Below the pieces are notes generated by a model. The model had not been told where the DNA came from. It did not search any database and saw only the letters and a list, made by a program, of their open reading frames with translations. 64,000 bases of DNA. Origin: Phoenix dactylifera (lineage: Eukaryota > Streptophyta > Magnoliopsida > Arecales > Arecaceae). The stretch lies in NCBI RefSeq assembly GCF_009389715.1, contig NC_052399.1:4294938-4358937 (forward strand), given 5' to 3'. The first letter of the stretch is position 1. Each line of letters begins with the position of its first letter. A program made the position numbers and the translations under genes. This document shows positions 43,695 to 56,943 of the stretch, piece after piece.

Positions 43695-45908
43695 TGTGAA
43701 GACCCGAACTGAAGTCGGCAAGGAGTGCCGACTTCAGTTGGGTCATCGTGGTTTGCCCACGAAGACCACGCCGGCCGAACGGCCAGCGAGATCTCCGCAC
43801 GCCCTTCCCCTCTCTCCCTCTCCCTCTCTCCCTCTCTCTCTCTCGCTCTTTCTCTTCTCTGAGAGCCCCAACCCTTGTTCCATTTCATTTTTCCTCCTCA
43901 TTTTCCCCTTCTTCTAGAGACGGTCGCCGGAGCCGTAGGCGTCGCCGGAGCCGCCATCGCCGCCGGAGAAGCCACTCGTCGACCGCCGGAGGTGAGAAAG
44001 ACTACACATTTACTGTTTTATGGATTTAAGAGGGGAAAGAATAAGGTTAGGTTAATCAATTTCATGCCCTGTTTCGGAAAGACATTTTTTTTTTTAGATC
44101 GACCGGCCGACGGTGGCCGGCCGGGGTCAATCCGGCCGAAATGGGTTCGGCCGGAGGTGGGTGACGGGGGGCCGGGCTTCCAGCCCTGGTCTCCCTCTCT
44201 TTCCTCCCTTTTTCTTCCTCTCTCTCTCTCCTTCTTCTCTCTTTCTTCCCGTTCGGTGCCGCCTGTGAAGGTGGGGTAGCCGACGGCGGCTGGCCGAGCA
44301 CGCCGCCGAGGACCACGGTCGGCCGCCGAGGGCCGACCACCAGCCACCTTCTTCTTCTTCTTCTTCTTCTTCTTCTTCTCCTTCTTCCTCTTCTTCTTCT
44401 TCCTCTTCTTCTTCTTCTTCCGCCGGCTGGGTGCTTTCCTTGCATCATTTTCTGTGCCCTGTTGGTGTCTCAAACCAGGCACAGATGAGCTTTGGGTGTT
44501 TCCTTTGCATCGAAATCCGTGCCTTAAGGGTGAACCAGACTTTGAACCGGGTTTAAATTGTGAACCGATTCCACCTATTCCATGAATGGGTTTTGTTATG
44601 GTCTGATCAGACCTGGTTTGGGTTGGGCTAGGGGTCTGTGTTGGGCTGAGTCGGGCCAAATTGGAACTGTGGGCTGGTTTGGGTTGGGCCCGAAATCTGA
44701 TCCGGACCTGTTATCTGGTTTGGTTCAATTGGGCCTAATCTGTTTGGGCCACAATTGACTTGGGTTTAAAGGATCCTGATTTTAGGGTCTATGTTCGATC
44801 TTAGGGGCCCATTCTTAGATCCATGAACTTAGAAATTTAAGGGATTGGGAATAGTTTAAATTATGTTTCTTAGTTAATTAAATAATTAATGTTTGTGTTT
44901 TAATCAGGGGTTCGTGATATCAGTGGCAGGAATTTTTAAGCGAACCCAGGTAGGTAACCTTGCTTAAAGTATGATTTACATGTACTATGCATATGTGTGA
45001 TTATTTCCAGCATATTGGTATGTTTTATATTCTTGGCATCATTAATATTTAGAAGCATGTTTTTGATCTGAAAATCTATTATGCATATATATTGGTTTTG
45101 AAAACTTATGTTTATATTAAGTTTGATTGTTGGAATTTGTGGATGTGATTTTGGAGACCGCGTGACTATTGTCTAGGATTCCCGCCAATGGGGTGGAAAC
45201 GTTGGCCCTGTCGACTTGTATGAGGAGCTAGTTCCGGCACTATGGGGTGTTTTGGCTCTGCGGAGCATGCTCTGAGGAGCAGAGATTGGGGCACCCTGGG
45301 GTGCAGCACTGCGGTGCAGGGCTCCATTTGGAGCAGAGTGTTGACACTTCGGTGTGACCATGCCACTGGGTGATGTGGCCGTAGTCATGCGGTAGAGCTG
45401 TGGATTATGTTATGCGTGATATGATAGACTGAAATGGTATATATATATATATTACTTGAGTATCGGATTGGTTTGCGGATCATCACATTTATTGTGCACA
45501 TGACCTGTAGTTACATTGCATATGCTTTAATACATGTTATCGTGACTTTATACATGTTGTTACCTACTGAGCTGTTGTAGCTCATACCTGTTTTTGACAT
45601 AATTGCAGGAGATGATTGATGGGGGATTCGGGAGGAGAGGACTTATGACATTGGACATAGATAGATTTAAATTCATTTTGTCATAAGTAATTGATCTTGT
45701 AAATAAATGTTACCAACTTTATTTGAGACATTTGAAATTGAATTATTGATTTGATTATCATAAATGATAGATTTTTAGTATTGATATTGTGATCTGATGT
45801 TGTGACTTGAGTGTCTGATTATTCAGCCTTGCACGCCCGTGCGGTCCGCCGTGCGGGTGTGCGGCGTCTGGCGCGTCCCGGGCCTAAGTTCGGGTTCGGG
45901 GCGTGACA
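43695..45908 (+). repeat. Right LTR
   Basis: Near-identical to the left LTR. Differences seen are GTCCACG/GCCCACG near the start, GGCAGAAAT/GGCAGGAAT near 1.25 kb into the LTR, two CT-run lengths and one CTT-run length. Confidence 0.95.
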
Positions 45909-46399
45909 ATATCACTTTGTAGTAGCATGAGAAAGTTAATATGATTTTTTTTTTCATTAAAAAAAAAGTAGTTCTGAAAATAACTAGGCTTATTCCTAGC
46001 TAAACTTAGCTTTAGTCACGAGATATTCCTGATGTTGCTAATGCAGAATGTATGGTAGAAACTGTGTAAAGCCCATGCATATATGGCGGATATTCGAAGG
46101 AGGGTAAAGCTATGATGATGCATGGTTATGAAGAGAACAAGATTAGATGACTGTGGATTAGTTTTGAGGTAGAGGACGAAGTTGAGTGGATGATTATAGC
46201 CTCATTAAATGGCTGGAGAATCAATTATATTTGAGAGTCTTAATTGATTGTGCCCTCAAAGAAGGCTTTTTGGTAATCTTTAGGTCCTCTCTTGCTATAG
46301 AAGGCTATATCTAATAAATTAAAAAGGTGGAAGTTCAAGTTTGTTGCTTAGTGGAAACTTTATTCCTATGGCGGGCCCTAGTGTAATACATGATAGATC

Positions 46400-46890
46400 T
46401 TGCGATTTATGTGCATTTTCATGATCACTTTTCTTAGTGGAAACTTTACTTTTTGTTGTGCCCTTTGTAATGCTGGCCTTGACTCCATTGATCATCTAGT
46501 GATCCGCTGCCCCTTCTCTGCATATATTTGGAGGATTCTACAATCTCTTCGCAAGATTAACAAACCTCCTGCAGCTTCTTTCAGGCGGTTCTGACATGCG
46601 GCTTTGTGGCATCAATCTTTGAATCATCTGCAGCCTTCATTCGATCTTCTTACAGCAGCTACATCGTGGTCACTGTAGCAAGAAAGAAGCCTTCATATAC
46701 CCTCCAAGAAATCCAGCATCCCGATGGCTGTGTTGAAAAAGGCTCCTTCATGTCATCCTATCAAAATTGCAGCAGGCTTATTTCTCTCCAATTAATGTGC
46801 CTATCCAGCAATCTTCGTTTTGTTACTCTTCCGTTTTGTTCCTCTAGGGCCTTCTCTCGCTCGGATGCGCTTCCCTTTATTTCATTTAAA
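46400..46890 (+). mobile_element. LINE ORF2 C-terminal remnant
   Basis: CALCNAGLDSIDHLVIRCPF followed by YIWRILQSL is the zinc-binding segment after the reverse transcriptase in plant LINEs. After a stop it continues in a related frame with ALWHQSLNHLQPSFDLL and an ATSWSL*QERS segment. It is degenerate and ends near an A-rich stretch. No transposon ends were found. Confidence 0.6.
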
Positions 46891-47929
46891 AAAAACTGAA
46901 AATGGATTAATTTATGTTATTACCCCAAAGCTTCCATCTGACTAAGATTTCCATTTGGTTTATTCTCAAAAAGATTTCCATCAAAATGAATTGCTGAAGA
47001 TTCAGGATGCCTGAGGACTCTTTGGAACTTGCTGCTTTCCGAATTTTTTTTAGATGTATTCACGTCCTAGCAAAAACAATAAAAAATAAAATCAGAATGC
47101 CTCGCATCCTATGGCTAATGGGTCTACAAACTTTGCTTCCAGAATATCATGATGCCCATATTATATCTGTTGCTAAGATCAAAAATAGGTCATTGTAGTT
47201 GTGATGGTAGAGGAGTAAAAGTATGTCTATGAATAGAAATAGAAATAGAAATAATAACAGTAATAGTAGTAGTAATATAATAATAATTGAAAGAATTTAA
47301 ATAGTTGGAGGGAGGAGTGGCATGATAAGGTGGTGGTGGGGGTTGCAGAAGCCCATGATGGGTGGAAGCGAAGCGAAGACCCGGGCGGAGGGTGAAGGCA
47401 GGTAATGATGGTGGAGGAGGGAGGCTTGATGTCCCGGGTCCGGGTCTGCAGCTCTCGATGACGCGCTCAGGCACGCGTGTTTTGTCCAAATTCCCCAGCT
47501 ACCTCTCGTGCGCGCGGCGACCCAATATCAGCTGCAATATACGATGCAAGCACGGAAGTTCGTATCTCCGAGTTGGAAGAACCCCATCCCCAGCTACCAG
47601 ACCCTGCACTTTAGTGTACGACGATGACTGATTGGATTCAATGCGAGCTAAACTTCACGGTACATGAATGAATGAATACATTTGACAATGCAATACGGAT
47701 TTGTGGTGCAGAGTGGGAGAGATGTTTATGTCGCAATTATACAAATGCTAACCAAAATTATAAACCATTATGGCAGTGTTTATCTTATTTTGGATTTTTC
47801 TGATATCCCATGCGCCGCTCCCCGCAAACCATATTATGTTATGGATTTTATGTTTCGAACTTAATCACTCCAGAAAAATCAGATACCCACTGAATCATAT
47901 AAGATCTAATACTGCTCAGCAAATAAAAT

Positions 47930-47931
<2 letters not shown>

Positions 47932-47984
<53 letters not shown>
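47932..47984. repeat. TA microsatellite
   Basis: About 26 TA units without interruption. Confidence 0.95.
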
Positions 47985-47987
<3 letters not shown>

Positions 47988-49557
47988 TTGAAGCAATGTT
48001 GTTAGAATCAGACCGAATCTGCTCGTTCAATTGGTTGAACTAGAAACTGGTCAGCTAACTGATCTGGTATATACCCTTGAAATTGAATCGATCAAAAACT
48101 AATCAGAATCGGATGAACCGTCCAAACAAGATAATCCGTTTGAACCGAACAAATTATAGAAATTTAATATCTAGATTGAAATTTTGGACTTAAATATTTA
48201 ATCTAAGAAGTTGAATTATTATTTTACTACCTCAAACCCAAAGGCCCGAGGCTTCTAAACTAATAAATAAATAGAACTTAAAAATAATAATAAAAATGTT
48301 TACATTTTTTATTTTTATAAAATTTAACTAATAAATTTTTGAATTATGATATCATGCTGATGTCAACATTCTATTAATCAAGAGCAAGCGAGTAAAAAGG
48401 TTCAACATCCCGTTTCGATTTTTAAAACATGGACTAATGGCGATTCCTTATGAATATCAAATCCCTCGAGTCTTGAAAGCTCTCCAGTATTTCCTACCTT
48501 TGATGGGTAGACCGCGGTCAACCTTCCGCCTCTTAAAATCTCCTGTAATTTTGTCTTATTTGGAACCACCCTGTTTTTATATAACCATACGACTATTCTC
48601 ATTAAAAAGCCATGACCCCGTTTTTGATAAATGGGAAACTTATTTCTTAAGTTGCAACTTCTTTCCATATATTTCTAGATTGGTTTTAGATAATGTAAAT
48701 TTGAAGTTGAATGGAATTCAAGAAGGAAACAAGATGCAATTTGCATAAATTAAGATATCAAACTATATATAAAGAGAAAAACAGAGAAAATATTACTAAC
48801 CAGAAGAGGCTTAGGAAGATTGATTTATTTTATGAATTATCTAATTTATTATTTTTTGTATTATTTTTAAATTAAAGATTGCAAAGGCCTTTTTTTTTTA
48901 CCCCATTCATTGATTCCGTAAAGGACGTGACATGTAAATGGATTGCATATATGCTGTGCTGCGTCGTTACTATAGAAAAATCTGTCTAGAATCATTTTTT
49001 TAATTTATGTAGTATTTTTTTTGCATACTTAATTTTTTTTATAATTTTAAAAAAGAGAATATTATATGTGTGTGTATGTATATGAGTTGGACTACAGATT
49101 CTACGTTAACTCCTTGAGAAGGAGGTTAATAATTCAAAATTAATAATAAATTATCTAAATTTAAAATCCAAACCATTGAACATAATTTACGCTATTGAGA
49201 AATACCTAGAAAACTAAATTGATGTATTTTGGATAACTCTAACATAATTATCAAATAGATGTTATGTAATCATCAAAATCTAGCAAGATTAAATTCAATC
49301 ATATTTTAAGAAGTGTGGATCAAGATTCATGAAGTAGATTTTCAATGCATATACTCTATCACATATTTTACCATACTAGTATAATGATAACATTTACTTT
49401 GTAGACTAACTTGATTCTAAATTAGAGATCATCAAAATATTTGATTTTTTTATTTCTAAATATTTTTTATAGTATCAATTATATTTGATATTTCAGATTT
49501 TTAATTTAAATGGCTAATACTTGATTTTAGAATTATCAACTTTATTTTCAAGGAATT

Positions 49558-49905
49558 ATGTGGTGGATGTTCATGAACTACTTTGTGTGCTGTATGATGA
49601 CATTGACACTTATAATAATCTAGAATGTCATCCAAAATGACTAGCCAGAAGATATTATTTAAGTTCTTTGATTTTGTATAAGTACTTATAGATCTATCCA
49701 GTAAATAGCTGATGTAGGACTAAACATATACTCGCACGGATCCTCACAACACTATCCTTTTATAACGTATATCACGAAATAAACAAAATACTTTTTAAGG
49801 AATTAGCCAAAATAAACATCTATCTCTATAATTTTTAGATATTGTAGCATAAATTTTGTGGTGGATGTCCACGAACTACTTGGTGTGCTGCATGATGACA
49901 TGGAA
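49558..49905. repeat. Direct repeat of about 45 bp, copies 299 bp apart
   Basis: TGTGGTGGATGTYCAYGAACTACTT, then a short G/T-rich gap and GTGCTGYATGATGACAT, occurs at about 49,559 and again at 49,858. Confidence 0.75.
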
Positions 49906-51252
49906 AAATCTAATTCATACTGGCTGGAAATTGGGGTAATTTTTTTTTCCTAAAATACCCTTATGCTTTTAGTTAGAATGGGATAAGATCTTTCCCTTTA
50001 TTGAGGGTATAATACATATTGTACATAATTTTTTCAGAAAAGCAGATTCTAAATGAAACACAAGCTATTCTAAAATGTATCATTTTTCTATAATCAACCA
50101 AACATGTAAAGATAACTAAAAAGGAATAGTGGAAGCATCTGTCGACATGGGAGCCAACCCATTGGAAGCTAACCCGGCTAACCCATTCAAACTGATCGGA
50201 CCTAAAAACCAATTAATAGCGGCGAGCGATCCCAACTTGAAACAGTCATAGCAGGCAATTCGAACTTGGCACATGAAAGCCTTGGCTAAGATTAAGTTTC
50301 CTACTTCAAACCTGGTGAGATTAAACTGTAAGGGAAGGAGCTCAGGAGACTAGTGGATGATTAGTCTGCTATCATGGCTCATAATTGTCTAAATCTTGCC
50401 AAAGAAATGATGCAAAGTATCTTAAAAGGAAGAGCAACAATCCGTGGCAATGATGTAGCTCTCTTGCATTGATTTGTTCCGAGCTCTCCAATTGATGTTT
50501 CCAATCATCCCCGCCCTTTGAGGGGAGTGAATGATGGAGGAGGATGGAGCCCTTGGCATCATGATACATGAAGCCAACATCTTAGATGATTACATGAGGT
50601 GGGTGGCACATAGGAGATAACTTTTTTCCTTCTTGGCTCTCGCATGAATTCAGGTCCATGATTGATGGAAATATGCATGCAAAGTTACTGATGGACCAGC
50701 TGAATCATAAAAGACTATGACTATTATACTGTTCTCTCCAATAAAAAATGGTCAAGCTCTGGGTCGATGGGACCTTCTCAAGATATTAGCCCATTAGACA
50801 CTCAGAATATAACATTGCCGTGGTGTATGTCTACTCGGACATGTAATTCGTATGCTACGCAATCAGGATATCTGTTATTGTCTGCGGCAGTTGTGCAGAC
50901 TTTATGTTTGCAAACGATGCACATAGACAAAATGACCATGGTTGCCAACAGTTATTAGCTTGGTTGGCACCTCTCATTTATGGGTTTGCCCTTGGAGGAG
51001 CTTCAGATTTTAAATTTTGGGTATCGCTCATTAAAGGACAGTGGTTAAACATGTTTCTCACCTCCTTCAATTTGGATAAAAAAAAGGTTAAATATTATGG
51101 AGTTATTGCATAATCCGCCAATCTCGGTAACGGACGTCGACTCTATCTTTTATATAAGAAAAATTGGAAGATCCTCAAGTAAGCCATTCTCTTAATTTCT
51201 CTATTTTTTTTGAAACTCTTTCCCTCTCTTCCACTGTTTTTCTAGAATTTGA

Positions 51253-53230
51253 CCATGTTTGGCAGAGCTGTTGGCAAGAGAGATTTTGGAAGTAGAGCTT
51301 TTATAAAAAGCGGTTTGCTGTTTGGTAACTATATTTTTAAAGTGCTGTGTCATTTTAACATGTATTTGGTAAACAAACTGAGAAAGAACTTTTGGTATGA
51401 CAAAATGACCATAAAGGACATTGCATAGTATTATATAACCGAGCATAAAAAATATAATATGTATTAATACATAAATACAACAAGGGTATGTTGGCTCTTC
51501 TTAGACATTTGTTCTTCTTACAATGCAATAACAAAAACATGAAACATTTTGTCAATCATAATTCATGATTTCATCTATAATCATAAAGCACCTTGTAAAG
51601 CATATCTAAATATGTACAATTTACGCACATATATAACTTGCTTTGTCGTTTTCGTTTGAACTCTTTTTTAATATATGGACCCCTAGAATCCTATATATTT
51701 ATATATTAGTTATATTACTCCTTGTGGGTGAACCAAGAATCTACACCTATAAATAAGATGCTATTAGCCTCGAATGACACATGCAAATATATAAGATTCT
51801 AGGGGTGGTGATTAGAACATCTTCTTAAATGATAGTGTTATGCATAAGCATTTTATTGTTTAGAAAATAAATAAAAAAAGGTATGGAAAAGAAAATATGG
51901 TTTTGTAAAAAGCTAGTAGAAAAAGGATGATTGGCAGAGCCACGGCAAAGGTAAAGTGAAGACATATAAATATGGCCCCCTAGTTCTCCTAATTGAGCAT
52001 ATGTTATCTTTAAATATATAGAGGGCTTATATGCATCATGAATGCAATTAATTAATTTTGACCATTCATGCACAATTATGAGGGAATGCAAAAATCTCTT
52101 GTAAAAATTTAAAATAAATAGAATTGCTTGATAGGATTTGCTAGTTTGTATTCAGTGAACAATCAATAGCAAGTGAAGTAATCAGTACAATGTGTTAGCA
52201 ACATTGTTTAATTCACGAAACACATGTTACATGTCAATAGCTGTATGACTATGGTTAATAACCAAGCCCTAATTTTTTCTTAATCAAGTATGACAACAAA
52301 CAAAAGTTAGCAATGCAATCCACGCATAAAAGGAAACAAATAATATCTTGATTCGACATGTATATTGATTGTTTTCTAATAATTAAATACCTTTTCCAAT
52401 AAATACTATAGAGCCGCCAAAGTAGAGCATGGTCATATCCTCTCTCTGAAACAAAGAGAGAACTCTCTCTGTCTCTATGTTACAGAGAGAGTTCAGAGAG
52501 AGAACTCTCTTTGTAAAAGAGAGAGATCCTCTCTCTGAAATAGAGAGAGAACCTCCGATCTCGCAGTCCACCGTGGACCGCGAGATCAATCGGGGATGGA
52601 GATGGTGGACCGCAATATCGTGATCCACGCTTGAGCTTGGACCGTGATGCCGTGGTCCATATCATTCTGATGCGCAGACTGCAACATCACAGTCCACGCT
52701 CAAAGGAGGACCGCGTTGTTGCGGCCCCAGCTTGAGCCTGGACCATGATGTTGCAGTCCCCACTTGAGCCTGGACTGCGATGCTGCGTTCCATGCTCAGA
52801 GGAGGACCTCAGCGTGGACCGTGATGTTGATGGAAAAGAATCGATCAGAAGGAATGGAGAAGAATTTTTTTTTTTTTTTCTAAAAGAGGATTCAAAAGGA
52901 TGCGTATAAAAATAGAAAAAAAAATCTTTTCTGCATGGGAAGGAATCTGTTCTGCGGCTAGGGTTTCTTGTTGGGACACATACAGAATTTCAGGATGTTA
53001 AAGGGACATTTTGTGTAATTGTTATATTTTATCACGGATATTTTGGTAAAAAAAATAGCTTTCCGACGGGGCCTAAAAGTGTTTTTTTGGAAAACTCCAA
53101 AATAGAGCTTATTTCAAAAAGCTGTTTTTTTAGCTTTATGGAAAAGCTAAAATAACTTTTCAAAATTTTTACCAAATATCTCTATTTCATCTAAAAGTGT
53201 TTTTGGATCTAAAAGCTCCCTCAAACAGGG
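51253..53230. mobile_element. Non-autonomous hAT-like DNA transposon (about 2 kb)
   Basis: The left end is CCATGTTTGGCAGAGCT. The right end in reverse complement is CCCTGTTTGAGGGAGCT, giving 13 of 17 matches. Subterminal AAAAGCT/AGCTTTT words are frequent at both ends, as in plant hAT MITE-like elements. No transposase frame was seen. A clear 8-bp target duplication could not be found, so the boundaries are approximate. It contains the quasi-palindrome array at 52,557. Confidence 0.45.
52557..52830. repeat. Array of GC-rich quasi-palindromes
   Basis: It starts with a 31-bp palindrome: GATCTCGCAGTCCAC, one base, then GTGGACCGCGAGATC (14 of 15 pairs). Six or seven diverged units of the GGACCGNGATGNTGCGGTCC type follow, each itself nearly self-complementary. 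They are separated by GCTTGAGCYTGG or its complement-like GCTCARAGGAGG linkers. A run of AGAGAG/CTCTCT inverted repeats precedes it at 52,438-52,550. Confidence 0.7.
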
Positions 53231-56200
53231 GTTTTGACTGATTTGAACATCGGAGGGTCTCATGCCTGAAAAATCTATGGTAAAATTTTTTTGATTTCAA
53301 GTCGGTTCAACATTCTGGGAGATCAGTCAGCCACATCACCGGCCTCTCCATATATTAGCACACGACATTCCTTCTCGAAGCTTAGCAGACCTCACCTTCA
53401 CCTCGGATTCTAGCGGCAACAATTCAAACAATGCATCTCAAAGTCCTCGATGTATTACTGCTGTCTCAGCATTCAGGATAAATAGAGGAATATGAGACAA
53501 CATGCTTCCTCGCATAGCCTGGAGGGATATTTATCCTTCAGAAAACTGTCTTACTATTTATTTTTTCAATACATCCAATGTCAATATGTAGCTTGTCAGT
53601 CCACACATCATAACTTAGTCCACTAGCTGCTGAATCTGCTGATCAATCGGCATTTTGAATAGATAATCACATTGATGATGTAACAAGCCATGCAACAACA
53701 CTATATACTTTATCTGCTTCACTTCAAGGCTTTAAGTAATGGGCATAAACCCATGATGGAACTGATACACGCATACATAATTGTATGTCTCTCTTGTTTT
53801 CCTTTTCTACATTTTTCGAGTTATGTATTGAATATTTTTTTCTATCTTTCCTTGCATCATGGGGTACTCTCCACCTAACAATATTACAGTGGCCTAGGCT
53901 TGTGCATTATTTTCTGAAACGAGCAAATCCATGGTTCTTCATCCATTTCCAGTTTGTCACAGCCTACGTAGCGTGGTTAATTATATCGACGGCATTGGCG
54001 AAGGCTCGTATTTCTGTTACCCTGGGCTCGGACGATAAGGCAATAGGAGATATTGGGCTTGGGATCATGGCCCATTCAACGTTAGCCCAGGTAAGGCCCT
54101 ACGCGGAGGATCTGATGCTCACGTAAGGCTTCATGCACAAGCGAGGCGGACCCAATTAAGATGCTTTCAGGTCGGGCTTGAACCTAGAGTAGTCGTTTCC
54201 GGGCCCAATCCTAGCCTCGAGATAATAGTTCTAGTACCGGCCGAACCACTTACCCCGTGGCCGCCAATTTTGGATGGGGATCCTCTCCAGTCCCGGCTTG
54301 GGCTGCATAGGGTCCATCTTGCAATCCTGGCTATTCATGATGTACGAGACAGTCCTGATTGAATGGGGCCATCAGTATACTAACCCATATGCCATGATGG
54401 GCCTCATTAAATGATTGTTGTTGTTCCAAAAATGAAAGCGTGTGATTGCATGATGTTACTGCCGGTCTCTGGATTGATGACATGGGCTGCCTCAAAGAAT
54501 CTGCAAGATTGCTGGGAGTTTAGAGGACTCAGCCGGATTGGCTTTGTTCGGGCCTCCGATGCTTTAGTCGGAGAAGATTTTTATGTAGGAATGAAAGAAA
54601 TCATCTTTTTTGTAGGGGCTCATGGCCTATGTATAGCCGTGGGATTCTAAATTTTAAAGTTTGAAGTCGCGCTATAACCATCTAGGATTGCAGTGTAACC
54701 ATCCAAAGATTCAACTTAACTATTGGAGGTTATTATTTACCTAAATATTCACCTAGAGTACAAGCTACAAGCTATGAGCAAGATGAAAGCCTCTTATTTG
54801 GGGTTTCCATAGCCTGATTTATATAGAGAGGAGGGCGAGAGTCTGCGCGCACCACATGTCGCTCAGCCATTGGTCGGCCAAGTTAGTAGTTAAAATTCTA
54901 TTGGATGTTGAATTCGAACCATATCACTTACCCTCGTTCTGAGTTTGAGCCATTCTACTCAGCTCGGGTGAAAGAAGTAGCTAAGTTGTCCAGTTGGTGA
55001 ACCAATTGGACTTGGGTCAGACTATCTGGTTCGACCGAAAAGTTCTGGAAGCAGCATTAAGTATTTGGTGGAGTTTCTATAGCGTCAATTCGTCTTCCCG
55101 AGGCAAGCTAAGCTCTAGCAAAAAGTCAATAACACCGTACCGCCCTTTTGATTTGATGTTAAGGATAGATTCGAGGGATATCTTGGGACTAAATGCTCAA
55201 GTAATGCATGGCAACTCATTAGACCAAGTAGTTGATCAAAGATTTGGATCCGAGCCATTCAGAGCTCTATATAAGTGGTGAACCCTCAATATTTTCACCT
55301 CATTCGAAGAGATCTAGGCTTCCCTTCAGATCGCTCTCAGCTCGGTCAAGGCTCATTCAGACTCAGGTCTTCTTTAGCCTGAAGTTCTCGCCATCCTTTA
55401 GGTCTGTTGGCGTTTCTCTTTCTTTGGTCTCTCTCTTTTTTTTTTCTTTTGTCTTTTTTTTCTTTTTAGCCGTGTGGGTCAAGATGAGTGAAATACTCAT
55501 GAGTTGGTTGTCCAGCTCGCCTTCTTCACTAGATCAAATTTTGGCAACAGTATCGATATCCTACCATTGGATTTTGATTGGTAATATTAACAAGTAACCA
55601 TATATATTCTTCGAAAATCTAAGAAAAAGGCTGGCTTTGTGAAAATATGAAAATAATGATTTTTAAAAAATAAATATATAATAGAGCGTGTAAATGGCCC
55701 CAGCAGCTAGCGCACTACCACAGGGAAACCCACGGTTTTGCTTCAACCTTCGTGCGGTGGTTCCCAAACCGTCGGCGGAGGGATGCACTGGGAAAGCCAG
55801 AAAGCCCATTTCCCGTGGGGTTTGGAAAGCAGAATAAAAGATAGATAGGCCTTCTCTCAACAATGTTTTAGGACATTGTTCCATACATACCATCTAAGGC
55901 AGCCCTTAGTTCCACGAACAAGCAGCTGATGCCAGCGAGGACCACGGATTTTTCTTTTTTCGACCATAGATTCTTCGCAACCCACAAACTTATCCCATGA
56001 ATATCGTACTCCTCGAGCAACCCGTTTGTTTCATTAATCTGTTAAAAGATATTAAATTTTTTGCTTTAGAAAGTATTCTCTTTTGTGGTAACAGTTCGAA
56101 AAATGTTTTAAAGGGTGCTTATGAACAACATGATAATATTACTAATAATTTAGTATGATTCGGTGCCCTCCACCTTTTAAAACAATATTTTTTCTATTAC

Positions 56201-56786
56201 ACATAGATCATGGGCCAGAACAACTCTAATATCATTGGTCCCAACTCACAACTTCATTTAAAAAAAAAAGTAGTCAGAAGTTATTATTTAAGTTTTTTTT
56301 GATCCTACATAAATATTCAAGATAATGGCTGCAGGTTCTCACATACTCTCTCTCTCTCTCTCTCTCCATCTCGCACAATTCTTAAAGCATCATTTCAATA
56401 ATTTTGAATAAAAAAATATTATAAATTTGAGATTTAATATGCATTAATCGTACTACAGACTGTATCTGTGTGCTTCCAGGCCACGGATTCCCCCAGCCAG
56501 CATGATGTACGAGAATATAAAACAGGCGCAGTTTAGGAGCTCTTTTGGCAGTTCCACCAGCCTCCATGGCCACAATAATTCCACCAACTCGAGGGCTGGG
56601 AGGGGTAAAACAGGCGACCACCCACGTATTTCAGCCAAAAACAATCAACCGCTGCTGCTCACCCAAATCCTTGTAAATGCAGACAACCTTCACATCTAAA
56701 CCTCATGAAGAAAAATCTTCCAAGGCCTCTTCCACTCACAGTCTCCTCTGTTCTCCAAATCCCTTCAGCTCCTCTCGGTTACAGTC
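53231..56786. other. Unassigned intergenic DNA with one promoter-like segment
   Basis: No gene was recognised. A TATATAAG box at 55,268-55,275, preceded by AGAGCTC and followed by a C/T-rich leader to about 55,480, resembles an LTR or retroelement promoter. A 21-bp CT run lies at 56,346-56,366. AATATAAAA at 56,514-56,522 is a candidate TATA box for ENOD93, 265 bp before its ATG. Confidence 0.4.
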
Positions 56787-56905
56787 ATGAAGATGGGTCC
56801 TGTCACACTCTCCTCCTTGGATCAAAAGCTTGCAATGGCAAAGAGATGCTCCCATGGTACTCTTATCTACTTCCTCGTGCCTTTCAATATGATCTCCCTC
56901 TCTCT

Positions 56906-56943
<38 letters not shown>

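Larger units (their letters stand above)
39313..45908 (+). mobile_element. Young non-autonomous Ty3/gypsy LTR retrotransposon (Tekay/Del-like chromovirus derivative)
   Basis: Two near-identical LTRs of 2,215 and 2,214 bp begin TGTGAAGACC and end GCGTGACA. The flanking 5-bp target duplication is ATATC (39,308-39,312 and 45,909-45,913). A primer-binding site for initiator tRNA-Met follows the left LTR. The internal region is only 2,167 bp and lacks recognisable gag, protease, RT and integrase. Only a chromodomain end survives. I found two substitutions and three microsatellite length changes between the LTRs, so insertion was recent, presumably with proteins supplied in trans. Confidence 0.95.
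46891..51252. other. Intergenic DNA with simple repeats
   Basis: I recognise no gene. Features are a GC-rich patch at 47,380-47,560, a 53-bp TA microsatellite, long AT-rich stretches at 48,100-50,000 and a dispersed direct repeat of about 45 bp. Frames such as 48,402-48,748 overlap on both strands and match no family known to me. Confidence 0.5.

Noticed and set aside
48402-48748. Overlapping frames of 88 and 103 codons on opposite strands
   Set aside because: No recognisable domain, no splice context and AT-rich surroundings.
54960-55480. Endogenous pararetrovirus promoter region
   Set aside because: Only a TATA box and composition support it; no coat, movement or RT motif was found nearby.
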